Under the pieces are notes generated by a model. That model did no database searches, had not been told where the DNA came from, and saw nothing but the letters and a program-made list of their open reading frames with translations. This document shows positions 54,837-64,000 of a DNA stretch of 64,000 bases, one piece after another. Positions within the stretch are counted from its first letter, which is position 1. The number at the start of each line of letters is the position of its first letter. The position numbers were made by a program, and so were the translations under genes. The DNA comes from Pelagibacteraceae bacterium AG-426-E17 (GTDB lineage: Bacteria; Pseudomonadota; Alphaproteobacteria; Pelagibacterales; Pelagibacteraceae), in assembly GCA_003210095.1 (NCBI GenBank), contig QCNP01000001.1, forward strand, positions 356,001-420,000, in the 5' to 3' direction.

Positions 54837-55971
54837 ATTTATTATTTTCAACTTTATAAAAATTAAGTAAGTGTTTTATATTTTTATTTTCAATTTCAAA
54901 TATACCTGTTTTGCCTTTAAAAACAGTTTGTTTATCAAAAATTTTGTTTACTAAAACAGAGTCGTTTGTTTTAGCCAAATAATATACAAGTCCAACCAAA
55001 TCATAACTTAAAAATGATATTTTGTTTGGATACAAATTAAAGTTTTTAAAAAAAGTTTTTGAAAAATCGTCGTAATTTTTTTTATTAACGGATGGAAAGT
55101 ACAAATTTTGTGACCCAAATTCATTCAGTAAACTTTCATCAAACCACTGATTTAACGTTATAAAATAAATTTCTTTAGGTGATACATCTGTATAAATTAG
55201 AGATGTTGTTATACTTTTTAAAGTTTCATCAAAGTCTGATATAATGACGGAATCAAAATTTAATTTTCCTAATGTATCTTTTTTTTCTAAAATTTCTATC
55301 TTCTTTTCTTTATTTGGATCTTCAGAATTTTCTAGTCTTTTAATTTCATCTAGAACATTTTGTTTCCTCACAGAATATTTCGTAATTTCCTCAATCCTTT
55401 TAGTAATTTCTGTGGGCTCTGTATCGTAATAAAATACTTTCTTTATTTTTATATTAGTTTTTTGTATTCCTTTTTCAATTTCAGCCTTAAAATCTGATTT
55501 TGGTATTAAACATATAGTTTTTTCTATTTTTTCTTTTTTTAAAAATTTGTTAATGGCGTACATTTGAGAATAAGCATTAACCCCAGAATAAATAATATTA
55601 TTTTTTTTCTTACTTATTTTATTTGAAAGAGTTAAAAAAATTGCATCATTTAATTTTTCTAAATTTTTAATATTTTTTTCAAAAATTGGGCCAATAAAAA
55701 TTCTGACACCACTGTCATACAATTCTTTTGCCGCTAAATAGTTTTTTTCAGGACTGTCATAATTATTTTTGGGATACACTTCGAGTATGGGATCATCTAT
55801 TTTATTTATCGCGAGATTTACTGATCTTAATACAGATTTTCCAAGTTCTGAATTTTGCCCAGACAACGGCAACAACAAACCAATTTTAATTTTTTCTCCT
55901 GAAATTGAGGGTTTAATCGATAACAAAAATAAAAAAGAAAAATAAAATATAAAATTAAATAATTTTTTCAT
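54820..55971 (-). CDS. LpoA-like penicillin-binding-protein activator (periplasmic-binding fold)
   Basis: 383 residues with a signal peptide (residues about 1-24). The mature protein starts KIKIGLLLPLSGQNSELGKSVL, a type-I periplasmic binding protein fold (Peripla_BP_6) that alphaproteobacterial LpoA homologues share with E. coli LpoA. LpoA activates PBP1A. Encoded back to back with rsmI, and dolP-like lies next, as in the E. coli rsmI-lpoA-dolP region; this supports the assignment over an amino-acid transporter. Confidence 0.78.
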   Translation of the reverse strand: MKKLFNFIFYFSFLFLLSIKPSISGEKIKIGLLLPLSGQNSELGKSVLRSVNLAINKIDDPILEVYPKNNYDSPEKNYLAAKELYDSGVRIFIGPIFEKNIKNLEKLNDAIFLTLSNKISKKKNNIIYSGVNAYSQMYAINKFLKKEKIEKTICLIPKSDFKAEIEKGIQKTNIKIKKVFYYDTEPTEITKRIEEITKYSVRKQNVLDEIKRLENSEDPNKEKKIEILEKKDTLGKLNFDSVIISDFDETLKSITTSLIYTDVSPKEIYFITLNQWFDESLLNEFGSQNLYFPSVNKKNYDDFSKTFFKNFNLYPNKISFLSYDLVGLVYYLAKTNDSVLVNKIFDKQTVFKGKTGIFEIENKNIKHLLNFYKVENNKFKEIF

Positions 55972-56000
55972 TTAAAATAATATATTATAGCTTTATTTAA

Positions 56001-56837
56001 ATGATACCACAGCCAGAAAAAAAAGGTTTATTTTTAGTTTCCACACCAATTGGTAATTTAAAAGATATAACACTAAGAGCTATAGAAACCTTAAAAACAT
56101 CAGACCTAATACTTTGTGAAGATACAAGAGTTTCAATTAAAATTTTAAAGAATTATAAAATAAACAAAAGATTAATTTCTTACCATAAATTTAATGAGAA
56201 AAAAAAAACAGAGGAGATAATAAACTATTTGTTAGAGGGTAAAATCATATCTTTAATTTCTGATGCAGGCACGCCAATAATTTCTGATCCAGGAAATATA
56301 TTAATAAAAGAGTGCATAAAAAATAATATTAAAATTACACCTATTCCTGGGCCTTCATCAGCAATATCATCCTTAATTGTAAGTGGTTTTTCAGAACGAT
56401 TTACTTTTTATGGTTTCCTGTCACAAAAAAAAAAAAATCTTATTGAAGAATTAGAGTACTTATCAGATTTAAATACCTCCATAGTTTTGTACTTTTCACC
56501 GAACAAATTAAAAAAAAATATAAACCATATAAAAAAATATTTTAATAACAGAGAGATAGTTATTTGTAGGGAAATGACGAAGCTATATGAGGAATTTATA
56601 AGATGTAAAGCAGAAGAAATTGATAAAATTAACTTTTCAGATAAAGGTGAATTAACAATTGTAATATCAGAAAAAAAATTAAATACAAAAGTTTTTAATT
56701 ATTTAAACGAATCTGATAAGAAATTAATTAATAAGATGTTGCCGAAAAAAAGTATTAAAGACATTATTAAATTTTTTAAAGAAAGAAAAATTTCAAAAAA
56801 GATAATTTATGATTATTGTTTATCTATTAAAAAATGA
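56001..56837 (+). CDS. rsmI: 16S rRNA (cytidine-1402 2'-O) methyltransferase RsmI
   Basis: 278 residues, tetrapyrrole-methylase fold. LFLVSTPIGNLKDITLRAIETLK, LCEDTRVSIKIL, SLISDAGTPIISDPG, PIPGPSSAISSLIVSG and FYGFLSQKKK are all in place. Methylates C1402 of 16S rRNA. Divergent from the LpoA-like gene by 29 bases, with a 4-base overlap into the BON-domain gene. Confidence 0.97.
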   Translation: MIPQPEKKGLFLVSTPIGNLKDITLRAIETLKTSDLILCEDTRVSIKILKNYKINKRLISYHKFNEKKKTEEIINYLLEGKIISLISDAGTPIISDPGNILIKECIKNNIKITPIPGPSSAISSLIVSGFSERFTFYGFLSQKKKNLIEELEYLSDLNTSIVLYFSPNKLKKNINHIKKYFNNREIVICREMTKLYEEFIRCKAEEIDKINFSDKGELTIVISEKKLNTKVFNYLNESDKKLINKMLPKKSIKDIIKFFKERKISKKIIYDYCLSIKK

Positions 56838-57424
56838 AAAATAAGAAAATATTATTATTATTATTATTATTTAACATTAGTTGTGTTGGAACAGGGTCAA
56901 GTGGTTTATTTGGTACTGGTGTTTCAGTTGCAACAGACCCAAGATCTTTAGGCACCCAAATTGACGATTCAATAATGCAGAAAAATCTAACAACAAAACT
57001 TACAATTTTAGACAAAAAATATTTTATTTCAGTAAAAACAAAAGTTTTAGATGGAAGGATTTTCATCACAGGTAAAGTTGATAATCCTGAGGAAAAATTA
57101 AAAATAACTAAAATTGCTTGGGAGACAAATGGGGTAAGATCTGTAAGAAACCATATAAAAATAAAAGAGTCATTTAATTTTAAACAATCTGCTAAAGATA
57201 TATTAATTACATCACAATTAAGAACAGCTCTAATTATAAACAAAAATATTAAATCTAATAACTTTAAAATAGACACTTATAAAAAAAAAATTTACATTTA
57301 TGGAATAGCCAAAGATAGGGATGAGCTAAAATTAGTTATTGATGAAGCTAATTTAATAGTAGATGTTGAGAAAGTTATTGCGAGTATTCTTTTAGTCGAA
57401 GACCTAAGAATTCAAAAAGATTAG
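56834..57424 (+). CDS. DolP-like BON-domain lipoprotein
   Basis: 196 residues. Lipoprotein signal with lipobox FNISC (Cys 17), then GTGSSGLFGTGVSVATDPRSLGTQIDD, the usual start of the YraP/DolP family, followed by two BON domains (about 45-110 and 118-190; GRIFITGKVDN and IYIYGIAKDR). E. coli DolP sits at the division site and supports outer-membrane integrity. Operon with rsmI; converges on maeB with 4 bases of overlap. Confidence 0.88.
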   Translation: MKNKKILLLLLLFNISCVGTGSSGLFGTGVSVATDPRSLGTQIDDSIMQKNLTTKLTILDKKYFISVKTKVLDGRIFITGKVDNPEEKLKITKIAWETNGVRSVRNHIKIKESFNFKQSAKDILITSQLRTALIINKNIKSNNFKIDTYKKKIYIYGIAKDRDELKLVIDEANLIVDVEKVIASILLVEDLRIQKD

Positions 57425-59706
57425 TTTTTTTTATAGTCAATTATACCTGCAGAATATGCGGCTACGGATGCAAGATTAAGTATATCTGATGTTGAGCTTC
57501 TTAAAGGAGCTATTTCTATTGCCTCACCTAATCCTATCAGCAATGGCCCAATTAATTTTGCTCTACTCATTGATTGTATCATTTTATAAGATATTGCTGC
57601 ACTATGTTGACTCGGCATGATAAGTACATTTGCATTACCCACAATTTCTGAAAAAGGATATAATTCTTGAAACATTTCTTCTAATGCAACATCTGGCTGC
57701 ATCTCTCCATCAAATTTAAAGTCAACTTTTTTTTCTTTTAAAATTTTTACTGCATCACTAGTTCTTTTAGTCCTATCAGTAGTTGGCTGACCGAACGTAG
57801 AATGAGATAAAAAAGCTACTTTAGGATCGAAACCAAATAATCTAACAACTCTAGCAGCAGATATTGCCATCTCAGCTAATTGTTTTTCATCTGGATATTC
57901 AATGACTGTTGTATCACAAATAAAAATGGTTTTACCTCTATTAACTATCATATTTAATCCAAACATTATTTCGCCTGGTCTTGGATCAACTACTTTACAT
58001 ATTTTTTCTAAAGAGGATGCATATCTTCTAGTATTCCCTGTTACCATCGCATCTGCATCACCACATGAAACCATACATGCACCAAACGTAACTCGATCAT
58101 TTCTTATAAGCTTATCACAATCTCTTTCTAGTAAGCCTTCTGATCTTTGTAGTTTTTTGAATAAAAATTCAGTGTATTTAACCCTAAGATCTTCATTTGT
58201 TGAATTTACAATTTTTATATCAAAGTTTTCACCATAACCAATTTCGTAAAGTTTTTTCTTAACAATTTCTTCTTTAGCAATTAAGATTGGTGTTCCTAAT
58301 CCCCCATTTTTAAAAGCAATTGCTGCTTTTAAATTATTTTCATCTTCACCATCAGCAAATACAACTTTTTTTTGTGTTTTCTTAATTTGAGAATTTATAC
58401 CCTGCATAACCGCAACTGTTGGATCAAGCCTATTTTTTAATTGTTCAAAATAACTATCAAAATTTTCAATTTTTTTCCTAGCAACACCAGTTTTAATAGC
58501 TGCTTTAGCTACAGCTAAAGGGATAACACTTATTAGTCTTGGATCAAATGTTGAGGGAATTATATAATCTTTTCCATAAACTGGTCTTTCTCCTCCCATT
58601 GCTGCCACTACTTCATCAGGCACTCGCTCTCTTGCTAAACCTGCTATTGCATTAACCGCTGCAACTTTCATCTCCTCATTAATAGTTTTTGATCTAACAT
58701 CGAGCGCACCTCTAAAAATATATGGAAATCCGATTATATTATTTACTTGATTTGGATAGTCTGATCTTCCTGTCGCTATAATTGCATCATCCCTTACCTC
58801 TTCTATTTCTTCAGGAGTTATTTCTGGATCTGGATTAGCGCAAGCAAATATTATTGGATTTTTTGGCATTTTTTTTACCATTTCTTTTTTTAAGACACCT
58901 GCTTGGGATAAACCTAAAAATACATCCGCATCCTTTATTGCATCATCGAGATTACGATCTTTTGTTTTAATAGCAAATTCATTTTTCCACTGATTTAAAT
59001 TATCTCTACCTTTATAAATTACACCTTTCGAGTCCAACATTTTGATTTTATTTTTATCAACACCTGTTTTGATAAATAATTTTGCACATGCCATTGCAGA
59101 TGCTCCAGCACCATTTATTACTACATTAATATTATCTAATTTTTTTCCAGCAATATCACACGCATTTATTAAGGCCGCACTAGTAATTATAGCAGTACCG
59201 TGTTGATCATCATGAAAGACAGGAATATCCAATTTTTTTTTTAGTTCATTCTCAATTATAAAACATTCTGGTGCTTTTATATCTTCAAGATTTATTCCAC
59301 CAAAACTCTTGGATATGTTTCTTACAGAGTTTATTATTTCTTTCGTGTCGCTTGTATCAATTTCAATATCTATAGAATCAATATCTGCGAATCTTTTGAA
59401 AAGAACTGCCTTGCCTTCCATCACGGGTTTTGATGCAATAGCTCCTAAATTTCCTAATCCTAAAATTGCTGAACCATTGCTTATAACTGCAACAAGATTT
59501 CCTTTTGTTGTATAATCGTATGCTAGATCAGGATTATCAGCTATAGCTTTTACAGGAGCCGCAACACCAGGAGAGTAAGCTAATGCAAGGTCCCTTTTTG
59601 ATGTCATTGGTTTAGATGAAATAATCTCAATCTTGCCAGATTTGTTCGTATTATGAAATTCTAAAGCTTCTTTATCTGAATAATGTTCTATTTTTTTTTT
59701 TTTCAT
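57421..59706 (-). CDS. maeB: NADP-type malic enzyme with C-terminal phosphotransacetylase-like domain
   Basis: 761 residues. The N-terminal ~430 hold the malic enzyme (AYSPGVAAPVKAI, FHDDQHGTAIITSAALINA, NGAGASAMAC, ACANPDPEITPEE). The C-terminal ~330 resemble phosphotransacetylase (KVVFADGEDENNLKAA, GLNMIVNRGKTIFICDTT), thought to be regulatory in this MaeB class. It decarboxylates malate to pyruvate and makes NADPH. ATG at 59706. Confidence 0.96.
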   Translation of the reverse strand: MKKKKIEHYSDKEALEFHNTNKSGKIEIISSKPMTSKRDLALAYSPGVAAPVKAIADNPDLAYDYTTKGNLVAVISNGSAILGLGNLGAIASKPVMEGKAVLFKRFADIDSIDIEIDTSDTKEIINSVRNISKSFGGINLEDIKAPECFIIENELKKKLDIPVFHDDQHGTAIITSAALINACDIAGKKLDNINVVINGAGASAMACAKLFIKTGVDKNKIKMLDSKGVIYKGRDNLNQWKNEFAIKTKDRNLDDAIKDADVFLGLSQAGVLKKEMVKKMPKNPIIFACANPDPEITPEEIEEVRDDAIIATGRSDYPNQVNNIIGFPYIFRGALDVRSKTINEEMKVAAVNAIAGLARERVPDEVVAAMGGERPVYGKDYIIPSTFDPRLISVIPLAVAKAAIKTGVARKKIENFDSYFEQLKNRLDPTVAVMQGINSQIKKTQKKVVFADGEDENNLKAAIAFKNGGLGTPILIAKEEIVKKKLYEIGYGENFDIKIVNSTNEDLRVKYTEFLFKKLQRSEGLLERDCDKLIRNDRVTFGACMVSCGDADAMVTGNTRRYASSLEKICKVVDPRPGEIMFGLNMIVNRGKTIFICDTTVIEYPDEKQLAEMAISAARVVRLFGFDPKVAFLSHSTFGQPTTDRTKRTSDAVKILKEKKVDFKFDGEMQPDVALEEMFQELYPFSEIVGNANVLIMPSQHSAAISYKMIQSMSRAKLIGPLLIGLGEAIEIAPLRSSTSDILNLASVAAYSAGIIDYKKN

Positions 59707-59756
59707 TATAATTATTTACTTATACAAATGAGCCAATTTTAAGACTAATATGATTT

Positions 59757-61286
59757 ATGAACATTATTAAGTCAACTGGGACTTTTAGCTTTTATACTTT
59801 AATAAGTAGAGTGTTGGGTTATTTGAGAGATATTCTGATAGCAATATTTCTTGGCTCAGGGGCTTTGGCTGACGCTTTCTTTGTAGCTTTTAGAATACCC
59901 AATACATTTAGGAGATTATTTGGTGAAGGATCTTTTAATGCTGCATTTATACCTAGCTATTCAAAAGAGTTGATAAAAGGAAAAACAAATGCGCGGAATT
60001 TCGCCAATAATATTTTTAATTTGTTAACAATTTTTCTTCTTATCCTTATTGCTATTGTTGAATTATTTATGCCTCTTTTTGTAAGCATAATAGCCCCAGG
60101 ATTTAAGTCTAATCCAGAGAAATTTTTATTAGCAGTACAACTTACAAAAATTACATTTCCGTTTATATTGTTTGTAAGTCTAGCTTCTTTTTTTTCAGCA
60201 GTCTTAAATTCATACAACAAATTTGCTGCTGCATCAGCCGCACCAATTATTTTGAATATTTTTTTAATTTTAATTTTATTATTTGGTAAAATTTTGGATG
60301 AAAAATTGGTTATCTATTTATCTTATGGTGTTTCATTAGCTGGGTTGACTCAATTAATTTTTTTGATAATTTTTGTAAAAAAATATTTTGTTCCAAAAAT
60401 ACAAATCAAATTTAAAATCACTAAAAAGATAAAGTTTTTTTTTAAAAAACTATTACCCAGTATATTTTCATCTGGTGTAACTCAAATTAATATTCTAATT
60501 GGCACCATAATTGCTTCTTTTCAGGCTAGTGCAGTTTCCTATCTTTATTATGCTGATAGAATTTACCAAATTAATTTAGCAATAGCAGGAATTGCTATTG
60601 GAACAATTATTCTTCCAAAATTATCTTCTTATATACAACAAAATAAAAATAAGGATATAACACGAATTCAAAATAAATCTTTAGAATTATCTTTGTTTTT
60701 AAGCCTTCCTGCTATGTTTGGTTTGATTATTATAAGTGAAGAAATTGTTTCTTGTTTATTTGGATATGGTTCATTTGATCAAGTAAGCGTTAGAAATTCT
60801 GCGAACGCCTTGCTTTACTTTTCATTAGGTCTTCCTGCTTATTCACTAATAAAAATTTTTTCTACTTTTATATTTGCTAGAGATAATACGAAAATACCAT
60901 TCTATTTTTCATCAATATCAGTTTTATTAAATGTTGTAATAAGCATATACTTTTTTAGAGATGTAGGTTTTTTAATCATACCAATCGCAACCTCGATTTC
61001 ATCTTGGGTCAATTCAACTTTACTTTACGTGTATTTACATAAAATTAACTATTTTAAATTTAGTTTTAATTTAATTTTTCAATTTATGAAAATATTGTTT
61101 TGTACAATTTTAATGAGCTTCTGCCTTTATTTTTTAGTTTCTATTTTTAGTGAACAATTAAATTATTCAAATAATTACAAAGTTATTTATTTATTTTTAT
61201 TAATATTTCTAAGTATGTTGGTATATTTCGTTATTTCATTAATTACTAAAGCTTTTAAATTAAGTGATATTAAAATAAAGTATTAA
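59757..61286 (+). CDS. murJ: Lipid II flippase MurJ
   Basis: 509 residues with 14 hydrophobic helices of the MVF/MOP fold. SRVLGYLRDILIAIFLGSGALADAFFVAFRIPNTFRRLFGEGSFNAAFIP at the N-terminus is the strongly conserved first part. It flips lipid-linked peptidoglycan precursor to the periplasm. One base separates it from trpS, so the two are probably co-transcribed. Confidence 0.95.
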   Translation: MNIIKSTGTFSFYTLISRVLGYLRDILIAIFLGSGALADAFFVAFRIPNTFRRLFGEGSFNAAFIPSYSKELIKGKTNARNFANNIFNLLTIFLLILIAIVELFMPLFVSIIAPGFKSNPEKFLLAVQLTKITFPFILFVSLASFFSAVLNSYNKFAAASAAPIILNIFLILILLFGKILDEKLVIYLSYGVSLAGLTQLIFLIIFVKKYFVPKIQIKFKITKKIKFFFKKLLPSIFSSGVTQINILIGTIIASFQASAVSYLYYADRIYQINLAIAGIAIGTIILPKLSSYIQQNKNKDITRIQNKSLELSLFLSLPAMFGLIIISEEIVSCLFGYGSFDQVSVRNSANALLYFSLGLPAYSLIKIFSTFIFARDNTKIPFYFSSISVLLNVVISIYFFRDVGFLIIPIATSISSWVNSTLLYVYLHKINYFKFSFNLIFQFMKILFCTILMSFCLYFLVSIFSEQLNYSNNYKVIYLFLLIFLSMLVYFVISLITKAFKLSDIKIKY

Positions 61287-61287
61287 A

Positions 61288-62289
61288 ATGACGGCTAAAA
61301 AAATTTTTTCCGGCGTTCAACCTACTGGGAATCTACACTTAGGAAATTATATTGGTGCTTTAAAAAATTTTGTTGAACTTCAAAATGAAAATAATAAATG
61401 TATTTTTTGTGTTGTGGACTTGCATGCTGTCACAGTTAAACAAGATCCAAAACTTTTAAAGCAAAACATACGAAAAACAACTTCAGCCTTTTTAGCTTGT
61501 GGAATTAATCCAAAAAAAAGTATTATTTTTAACCAGTCGTCTGTACCTGCACATTCTGAAGGATCTTGGTTATTAAGTTGTATAGCTAGAATGGGTTGGC
61601 TAAATAGAATGACACAATTTAAAGAAAAAGCTGGTTCAGATAAAGAAAAAGCAAGTGTGGGTTTATATATATACCCAGTTCTAATGGCAGCAGACATACT
61701 TTTGTATGATGCAACTCATGTTCCTGTTGGTGATGATCAAAAACAACATTTAGAACTAGCTAGAGATATATCAAAAAAATTTAACTCTGATTTTAATGCA
61801 CCTAATTTTTTTCAGGTTCCTGAACCATTAATTCAAAAAAATTTTGCAAGAGTAATGAGTTTAAAAGATGGGAGAAAAAAGATGAGCAAGTCCGATCCAT
61901 CTGATCTAAGTCGTATAAACTTAACTGATACTGAGGATCAGATAATCACCAAAATTAAAAAAGCAAAGACAGATAGCGATCCATTTCCAAGAGACTTAAA
62001 AAGCTTGAACACACGTCCAGAAATTGAAAATTTGATTGGAATTTATTGTTCCTTAACTAAAACAAAACCCGAAAATCTATTCTCTGATTTTAATAATAAA
62101 AATTTTTCTTATTTTAAGAAAAAACTCGCTGAAGTTGTTAATGATAAAATTTTCCCAATTTCAAGAGAAATTCAAAAGTTAAATAATGATGTAGAGTATA
62201 TAGATAAGGTTTTGGAACAAGGTAGTGAAAAAGCTTATGAATTATCTTCAAAAAAAATAAAACAACTTAAAAATAAATTTGGCTTTTAG
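61288..62289 (+). CDS. trpS: Tryptophanyl-tRNA synthetase
   Basis: 333 residues, class Ic. HIGH-type motif in GVQPTGNLHLGNYIGAL and KMSKSD-type motif in KKMSKSDPSD; VPVGDDQKQHLELARDI is the tryptophan/ATP pocket segment. Charges tRNA-Trp. Preceded closely by murJ, followed by the NFU gene after 49 bases. Confidence 0.98.
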   Translation: MTAKKIFSGVQPTGNLHLGNYIGALKNFVELQNENNKCIFCVVDLHAVTVKQDPKLLKQNIRKTTSAFLACGINPKKSIIFNQSSVPAHSEGSWLLSCIARMGWLNRMTQFKEKAGSDKEKASVGLYIYPVLMAADILLYDATHVPVGDDQKQHLELARDISKKFNSDFNAPNFFQVPEPLIQKNFARVMSLKDGRKKMSKSDPSDLSRINLTDTEDQIITKIKKAKTDSDPFPRDLKSLNTRPEIENLIGIYCSLTKTKPENLFSDFNNKNFSYFKKKLAEVVNDKIFPISREIQKLNNDVEYIDKVLEQGSEKAYELSSKKIKQLKNKFGF

Positions 62290-62338
62290 TAATAATTTAC
62301 TTTAAAATTAACTTCTAATACTTATATTATTTCTAATT

Positions 62339-62878
62339 ATGTATGTTCAGACACAAATAACACCAAATCCGAATTCATTGAAATTTTTGCCAGGTAAAAG
62401 TGTATCCTCAGTTGGTCCAATTGAAATAAATAACAAAAATTCCATTAATAATGACTTGGTAAATAATATTCTATCTGTAAATGGAGTGGTGAGTGTATTT
62501 CTTTCAGAAGATTTCATTTCTGTAAATAAAAATGAAAACTATGAATGGGAAGACCTTAAACATATAATTATTTCTTTTATTAATGAATTCTACTCAAACG
62601 GAAATGATGTTGTGATTTCACAAGATCCTAAAAAAATAAATATCGATACATCTTCAGTAGAAGGGCAGATAATCAAGATTTTAGAAACTAAAATTAGGCC
62701 AGCTGTAGCGAGAGATGGGGGTGATATAAAATTTAAAGAATTTAAAAATGGTATAGTACGTGTAGAACTTCAGGGCGCGTGCTCAGGTTGTCCAAGTGCA
62801 GCTTTAACACTTAAACAAGGTGTTCAAAACTTGTTATGTCATTATATACCAGAGGTAAAAGAGGTGGAGGCAGTTTGA
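62339..62878 (+). CDS. NFU-type Fe-S cluster carrier (NifU C-terminal domain)
   Basis: 179 residues. N-terminal Nfu_N domain (residues about 1-88, PNPNSLKFLPGKSV) and C-terminal NifU domain with RPAVARDGGDIKFKEF and the cluster-binding GACSGCPSA motif (C-x2-C, near residues 149-152). It receives a 4Fe-4S cluster from the scaffold and passes it to targets, as mitochondrial NFU1 and bacterial NfuA do. trpS upstream and the glucosaminidase gene downstream (stop/start overlap) are on the same strand. Confidence 0.95.
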   Translation: MYVQTQITPNPNSLKFLPGKSVSSVGPIEINNKNSINNDLVNNILSVNGVVSVFLSEDFISVNKNENYEWEDLKHIIISFINEFYSNGNDVVISQDPKKINIDTSSVEGQIIKILETKIRPAVARDGGDIKFKEFKNGIVRVELQGACSGCPSAALTLKQGVQNLLCHYIPEVKEVEAV

Positions 62879-62901
62879 AAAAAATATTATTTAATAAATT
62901 A

Positions 62902-64000
62902 ATGAAAAAAAACTTTGATGTTAATCAGTTTTCAAAATTACAAAAATTGTTATCATCTCAAGGTTTAATTTTAAAAAAAAAACCCTTTACAAGTATTAAT
63001 TTCCAAAAATTTAAATCTTTATATTTAACTGGTTTTTCTAGTGTTGTTATTATTTTATTAGCTTTTACTATTCCATTTTTATCAAATTTATCTTCGAACA
63101 TTGTTCAAAAGCCTAACATAAATGAGTCAGTTAAAAATTTTAAAAAAGTCCTTGAAGGAGGTGACGTTGAAACAAAATCTAAAATAGACGAAGGTTTAGA
63201 CTTATCAAACATACTTGAAGATGTTTTTAAATTTGAGGAGCTACCTAAAGACACAGTAAGATTAAGTGCATCAACAATTGAGCAACTTTTCAAAGATACT
63301 AATTATTCACTCGACGAAGTCAGAAAGAGTAAAAAAGTTAAACCAATAAGGCTATCTTTATTACCTAATGAAATAAAACAAATTGAGAATACAAAAAAAA
63401 GAAAAAATTTATTTATACAAATAATTCTGCCTTTAATTCTTGAGGAAAATAATAGAATATTAATTGACAGAAAAAAATTGTTCAGCGTTTTAAACAAAAA
63501 TAATAATTCAAAAAAAGAAATTAATTGGTTGAATAGAAAGTTCAAACAGTACGGCGTTATAAATAAAGATATACCAACATTAAAAGTTCGAATGGACATT
63601 ATCCCAGTGTCATTAGCAATAGCCCAAGCAGCCAAAGAAACTGGTTGGGGCACTTCTCGTTTTGCTTTAGAAGGCAATGCACTTTTTGGTCAGTGGACTT
63701 GGTCAGGAGATGGAATTAAGCCAGCGGGTGCTGAAAATGATACAACTCATAAAGTAATGAAGTTTAAAGTTTTAAAAGCTTCAGTCAGAGCTTATCAGAG
63801 AAACCTCAATACTCATTCAAGCTATAAAGAATTCAGGCAGATAAGAGCACAATTAAGAGATGATAATAAAAAATTAGACAGTCTTATTTTAGCTGAACAA
63901 CTAAAAAATTATGCAGAAACAGGAAAAGAATATACAAAAATTTTAAAACAAATTATTCAGCAAAATTCTTTAAAAGATTTTGATGAAGTAAAACTTATGC
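62902..64000 (+). CDS. Membrane-anchored glucosaminidase-domain protein, 5' part (Bax-like); runs off right edge
   Basis: The reading frame continues past the last base. I start at the ATG at 62902; a TTG at 62875 overlapping the NFU stop is an in-frame alternative. A membrane helix occupies about residues 40-60 (VVIILLAFTIPFLSNL). The glucosaminidase domain is about residues 225-360, with VSLAIAQAAKETGWGTSRFALEGNALFGQW, holding the catalytic Glu in the family's typical AxAxxETGWG context. Resembles Bax/FlgJ-type enzymes (COG2992) that cut peptidoglycan. Only the first ~366 residues are visible. Confidence 0.85.
   Translation, partial: MKKNFDVNQFSKLQKLLSSQGLILKKKPFTSINFQKFKSLYLTGFSSVVIILLAFTIPFLSNLSSNIVQKPNINESVKNFKKVLEGGDVETKSKIDEGLDLSNILEDVFKFEELPKDTVRLSASTIEQLFKDTNYSLDEVRKSKKVKPIRLSLLPNEIKQIENTKKRKNLFIQIILPLILEENNRILIDRKKLFSVLNKNNNSKKEINWLNRKFKQYGVINKDIPTLKVRMDIIPVSLAIAQAAKETGWGTSRFALEGNALFGQWTWSGDGIKPAGAENDTTHKVMKFKVLKASVRAYQRNLNTHSSYKEFRQIRAQLRDDNKKLDSLILAEQLKNYAETGKEYTKILKQIIQQNSLKDFDEVKLM

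Noticed and set aside
1..64000. CRISPR array, insertion sequence, prophage or toxin-antitoxin system
   Set aside because: No regularly spaced repeats, transposase or integrase motifs, or recognisable toxin-antitoxin pair were found on either strand.

Overview
This is a compact, very AT-rich chromosomal segment from an alphaproteobacterium. It is most likely a member of the SAR11 clade (Pelagibacterales). The assignment rests on strong AT bias with A/T-ending codons, mostly zero to short intergenic gaps, frequent 1-4 base gene overlaps, alphaproteobacterial gene orders (hisBHAFE next to hslVU; secB-dnaQ-coaE-aroE-maf-ppsR facing hemE-hemH-hemJ-rho-mnmE-mnmG-rsmG-parAB; holA-lptE-leuS) and the SAR11-style single general porin. 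No insertion sequence, prophage gene, CRISPR array or rRNA was seen.

Layout. 1-8.8 kb: the 3' part of purH, phhB, a tRNA-Gly with two accessory-type genes beside it (FkbM methyltransferase, TPR-sulfotransferase), then a LON-domain protein, a UbiH-type hydroxylase, ftsK-lolA and a GNAT enzyme. 8.8-12.5 kb: a leftward operon hisB-hisH-hisA-hisF-hisE followed by an unknown membrane protein, a HIT protein and the GNAT enzyme. 12.5-19.7 kb: hslVU, an Smr protein, a Tim44-like protein, fxsA, secB, then leftward dnaQ-coaE-aroE-maf-ppsR. 19.7-20.0 kb: an extremely AT-rich divergent gap which, by comparison with Caulobacter and Rickettsia, is the best candidate for oriC. 20-31 kb: rightward heme genes, rho, an inserted GT41 glycosyltransferase, mnmE, mnmG, rsmG (with a parS site inside its 5' end), parA and parB. 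31-39.4 kb: holA-lptE-leuS leftward, a DUF3576 lipoprotein, the porin with a strong terminator, a ThiE/TenI-like gene back to back with yggS, an L,D-transpeptidase, an OmpR-like regulator and a tiny ArfA-like ribosome-rescue gene.

39.4-50.4 kb is the most accessory-looking part: a GT-C membrane glycosyltransferase, a GT-A-like gene flanked by two broken tRNA pieces, a 25-bp direct repeat, an ABM/DUF4149/msrB operon, small secreted and small membrane proteins, a degenerate LytM/M23 protein flanked by a repeated 17-bp hairpin-like motif, and a small Cys-rich protein behind Fur-like boxes. Housekeeping genes (tesA, adenosine kinase, nth, dapB) are interleaved. 50.4-64 kb: dnaK-dnaJ and grpE, rdgB, an LpoA-like/rsmI/DolP-like envelope cluster, maeB, murJ, trpS, an NFU-type Fe-S carrier and the start of a glucosaminidase-domain protein that runs off the right edge.

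Most of the window is conserved housekeeping: replication and segregation (putative oriC, parABS, ftsK, holA, dnaQ), histidine and heme synthesis, protein quality control (hslVU, dnaKJ-grpE, secB, LON-domain protein, ArfA-like) and envelope assembly (lolA, lptE, murJ, LpoA/DolP-like). The newest-looking material is the set of small genes, the tRNA debris and the regulatory sites listed in the findings. No clearly new multi-gene system was recognised.
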